From Hypericum androsaemum (Eukaryota > Streptophyta > Magnoliopsida > Malpighiales > Hypericaceae): a stretch of DNA of 64,000 nt. The notes beneath the pieces are model-generated. The model worked only from the letters and a program-made list of their open reading frames with translations, ran no database searches and was not told where the DNA came from. The position numbers and the translations under genes were made by a program. Where the stretch lies: NCBI GenBank assembly GCA_963995505.1, contig OZ023187.1, positions 20,126,584 to 20,190,583 on the forward strand. Reading direction: 5' to 3'. Of this stretch, positions 60,552-64,000 are shown in pieces (position 1 is the stretch's first letter; the number at the start of each line of letters is the position of its first letter).

Positions 60552-61399
60552 AGTTAATGTTTTGATACCAGGTGGTATAACAAAAAATATTTTCTGGGTC
60601 AAAATCTTATCCAAATCTGTGTATTTTTTTCTGCATTGGGTTAAGATGTTACGTACTCTAGATTGGAAAAACACGTATTGTGGAGTCCTTTTTTGTTTTC
60701 AAAAGAAAATACACATGAATATATACATCCTCTTATCAATGTCTTCAATTGGAAGTAACGAATACTTTGATCAATTTGTAATGAAATTGTTTTAGCAAAG
60801 GTCTCGAGTTCGATCATTGAAAACGTATAATGTGGGAGAATTTTGCCACCAATCAAATATTATACCTATTTTAAATTTAGATTAATCAGTTTAGTAAATA
60901 TATGAATTACGTAATTTCAACTAAAATGCATTGAAGTGGAAACCTTGCTACTTTATTATGAACGGTGCAATTACGTAAGGAAAACTTTGGTTGTTGTGAA
61001 AGCATATAAACAAACAAACAAAATAACGCTACAAGTCAACTGCATTTAGCATTGTCCGTCTGACTAACATAGACCAAATAAACCCATCCATTATTTCATC
61101 ATAACATAATAAATACAGGTACATTGGTTTACGTAGTCGGACGTTGTCGCGCTGAAGTGACAAAGGTGGGGTGTAAAGTGTAACCCGACTAATTTTAGTA
61201 TGATCATTTCATATGTAGTGAAAATATTTGGACCATTAATTTTTCAAGAAATCTAAGAAATAGAAAGTATCTTAGGACTCACCATTGTGATTTCACAAAA
61301 TGGGAAAATTTGCACATTTAATCAAGATTCGAAAAATTCATCATAGATATACAAATGAAATCTATTTGTAACAAAGCAAGACTAGTTAGAATTTGTCAC

Positions 61400-63069
61400 C
61401 ATTGTTGCATCTTCTTTTTTGACACACATTTTCAAAGAACTCCAAAGTTAAACGTGTTTGAGCTGGAGCAATTTTTGGACGGGTGACATCCTAGGAAGTT
61501 TCCGGGATGTGTGTGAGTGGGGGAAAAATACGCTAGAAAAGGCTCTTATTGGTCCATGGAGATAGTCAGTCGGATCACGGAATGTTATAGTTGGTATCAG
61601 AGTAAGACATCGGCTAGTACGGTGTGGTTTGGGGATTGAACACACCTGAAAATAAGAGATTTTGGGATTATTTGTATCTGGCGCGACGAGATCGTTGGGT
61701 ATTTAAGGAGGAATAAATGTGATATCCCGTAAATAATATGTTCTCCCTGAAAACCTTGGCGATTTGATTGCACCTACTTTTCTAGCACACATCTTGAAAG
61801 AACAATTTTAAGATGAGATACTTACTGAGAGGACTCTAGGGTATAGTCAAATAGACTCTGAGGACCCTGTAGTTTCCCTACTAATTGTTGAGCCCCTGTA
61901 GTTTAGCTATTATTATACATTCCGGTCCCTATAGCCGGAATCGATAATTTTTCTGGCGAACTCCCTACCTAAAATATCCCTAGGTATTGCTCTCCTGGCC
62001 TCTCCCGACTCCCCGCTGTTTCTCCCCTCTCCCGACTCCCCACCGTTTATCCCCTACGATGATACAGCCCCCGATGATGGTGGAGATGGCTTCACCACGA
62101 TAATGCGGCCCCCGACGACACAGCCCCCGATTCTCCCCTCTCTCGACTCTCCTGATTCTCCCCTACGACGACGCGGCCCCCGACGATGGTAGAAATGGCT
62201 TCACCATTTCTTCACTACAATGAAGCAGCCCCCGATTCTCCTCTATGACGACGCGGTCCTGACGACGGCAAAGATGGCTTCACCATTTCTCCCCTACGAT
62301 GACGCGACCCCCGACAATGGCGGAGATGACTTCACCATTTCTCCTGTACGATGATGCAGTCCCATATTCTCCCATCTCCTGACTCCACTGTTTCTCCCCT
62401 CTCCCGACTTCGGGAAGAGAGCTGACAATCCCGACGATGCAGCTCCCAATGACGGCAGGGATGGATTTCGCTCGTGGTCCAAGGACCCGAGCGAGTGCCT
62501 GGAGCACTTCAAGGTGACCAAGGAGGATGGCCTGTCATCCACGGAGGTGGTGGAGCCGCCGGATATGTGGATACAATGAACAGGAGAAGCATAAGGGGGT
62601 CTCGATCTTGAAGCTGATCGCCGACCAGTTTGGGGATATGCTCGTCTGGATTCTCCTCGCCGCGACGATCGTGTTGGCTTGGCTCGACGGCCAGAAGGAC
62701 AGGGAGATGGGGATCACCGCCTTCGTGGAGCCTTCGTGAACGCGGTCGTCGAGAGAGGGAAGGAGAACAATGCGTAGGGGCATTTTAGACATTTCAGGTA
62801 GATAGTTCGCCAAAAAAATTACCGATTCTGGCTATAGGGACCAGAATGTATAATAATAGCCAAACTACAGGGGTTCAGCAATTAGTAGGAAAACTACATG
62901 GTCCTCAGAGTCTATTGGACTATACCGTGGGGTCCTCTCAGTAATTATCTCTTTTATGATAGGTAACCTCCTAAGAATTTTTTGGGATGCATGTGTAGGA
63001 GAACAAAATACGCTAAAAAAGGCTTGTGTTGGTCTGTAAAGATAGTCAGTCGGATTACAGGGTATAACA
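61400..63069 (+). mobile_element. TRIM copy split by a Pack-MULE
   Basis: The primer site TTGGTATCAG lies near 61591. The right LTR from 61718 is interrupted at 61815 and resumes at 62961, ending at 63069. Confidence 0.62.
61815..62951 (+). mobile_element. Pack-MULE carrying a Ca2+-ATPase fragment, second copy
   Basis: Target duplication TTTTAAGAT (61806-61814) versus TTTTATGAT (62952-62960), same site in the TRIM LTR as the copy at 36492. The captured piece (about 62485-62775) reads [20 protein letters not shown] and [20 protein letters not shown] with fewer stops, so it is closer to the donor gene. It is still fragmentary and frameshifted. Confidence 0.9.
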
Positions 63070-63309
63070 AATTCTATACAGCTTCACATCTAAGCTGAGC
63101 GAAGCAACTGGTAGCCTTAGAAACAACTTCCACACTCCAATAGGAGCCAAGCAAGCTAGTTAAGTATTAATTTGTAATGATGGCTAGATTTAATTATGAT
63201 GCATCTAATTTTGTGAAACTGGTTCTATACAAGTTTTGTCTCACTTGCAATCTTGGTTTGTGCATGATGTGCCATTGTTTTTGTCTGATGTGTCATTTTT
63301 TTATCTAAT

Positions 63310-63540
63310 GTGTACATTATAAAAATTGTAATGACACATCAAAAAATATTAACGGCATATACTGCGAGATCTATAATAAATTATTTTTCAAAGGAAAAAA
63401 ATACAATGACAGATCAGTTTTCAAAGTCAAAAATACAAAGATACATCTTTGAAAAATACAAAGGCACGTCAATTTTAAAAGAAAAAATGAAAATGCACAT
63501 CAGTTTCTAAATGCATAGTAGTTTCCAAAGGCAAAAACAC
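63310..63540. repeat. A-rich ACACATCA minisatellite
   Basis: Paralogue of 20180-20510 and 37980-38270. Confidence 0.5.
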
Positions 63541-63609
63541 ATGAGTTTATGGCTTTTTTCTAATACGCAGTACAAAGCTGTCAAAAATATGTTTTAAGTG
63601 AGATTGTGG

Positions 63610-64000
63610 ATCATCGCTGGTTTTAGATGCCTTGGATCATCGCGGGTCTGACATGCCTTGGATTGTGACGGGTTTGATAGGCCTTGGATCGTCGTAGGTT
63701 TGACATGCCTTGGATTGTCGTAGGTTTGACATGCCTCGGATCGTCTCCCATGCTGCTTGCCCCAGATTGTCACCTGTATTAAGGGTGGCTCGATCGTCGC
63801 CCATGTGACCTATAGACCGGTTGTCAGCCATTTCGACTCCAGGTGTTTGCTCGTTCATCTCGGATCGTTATCGAGGAAAAATGGTCTTGGGCAGAAAATA
63901 TATTTCATAATGACACCGGACTCGGTGTCGATAAGGCTTAAACAGACCATGTTAGAGCGGACTTAAAGAGAGTTAGAGGAGCTCAAGGATACCCGAAGTA
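63610..64000 (+). repeat. minisatellite plus start of degenerate gypsy-related LTR, cut by window end
   Basis: The 30-bp units run to about 63740. The LTR-like block begins and is cut at 64000. By analogy with units II and III, a UbiA copy could follow to the right. Confidence 0.55.

Overview
The window reads as nuclear DNA of a flowering plant, probably a eudicot. It has GT-AG introns in otherwise AT-rich DNA, a plastid-type UbiA aromatic prenyltransferase, an FPP-synthase gene family, and typical plant transposons: copia, gypsy-like, TRIM, L1-type LINE, Pack-MULE, MITEs and a U6 retro-copy. No species can be assigned from the sequence alone. Every host gene found lies on the minus strand.

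The organising theme is a repeated gene pair: an FPP-synthase-like gene (FPS-like) with a UbiA prenyltransferase downstream in transcription order. Unit I holds a truncated UbiA exon 1 (1-214) and an FPS-like pseudogene (14226-16484, plus a detached 3' piece at 3420-4087). Unit II holds an apparently intact UbiA (22603-27953, 10 exons, 408 codons before the stop) and an intact FPS-like gene (29097-31386, 13 exons, 409 aa). Unit III holds a decayed UbiA (46284-50087) and an intact FPS-like gene (54128-56418, 13 exons, 409 aa). The flank at 56.5-64 kb repeats the flank at 31.4-39 kb, so another unit may follow beyond the window. Isolated copies of the last UbiA exon are scattered between the units.

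The two intact FPS-like proteins are unusual. They carry an organelle-targeting-like extension of about 75 residues and keep the first Asp-rich motif (DDIID or DDILD). The second Asp-rich motif is NDYQD instead of DDYLD, several residues that normally hold isopentenyl diphosphate are replaced, and the aromatic pair before the first motif that sets chain length is Ser-Val. The unit I pseudogene still has DDYLD. These changes suggest an irregular prenyl synthase or an FPS-derived terpene synthase feeding, or acting beside, the plastid UbiA enzyme. That role is inference.

Unit I is split by a nested transposon stack. A copia remnant (4088-14225) lies in the FPS-like 3' end. A complete non-autonomous gypsy-like element (4846-13339, target duplication GTTGT) lies in the copia. 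A double TRIM (8510-9880, target duplication AAGGT) lies in the gypsy-like element. An antisense U6 snRNA copy (9144-9246) joins the two TRIMs exactly where a tRNA primer site should be. Elsewhere there are two allelic-looking Pack-MULEs carrying an ER Ca2+-ATPase fragment, an L1-type LINE with a 16-bp target duplication, hAT-like and other MITEs, minisatellites, and degenerate LTRs related to the gypsy-like LTR. The remaining intergenic DNA is AT-rich, mostly shared between units, and shows no further genes.
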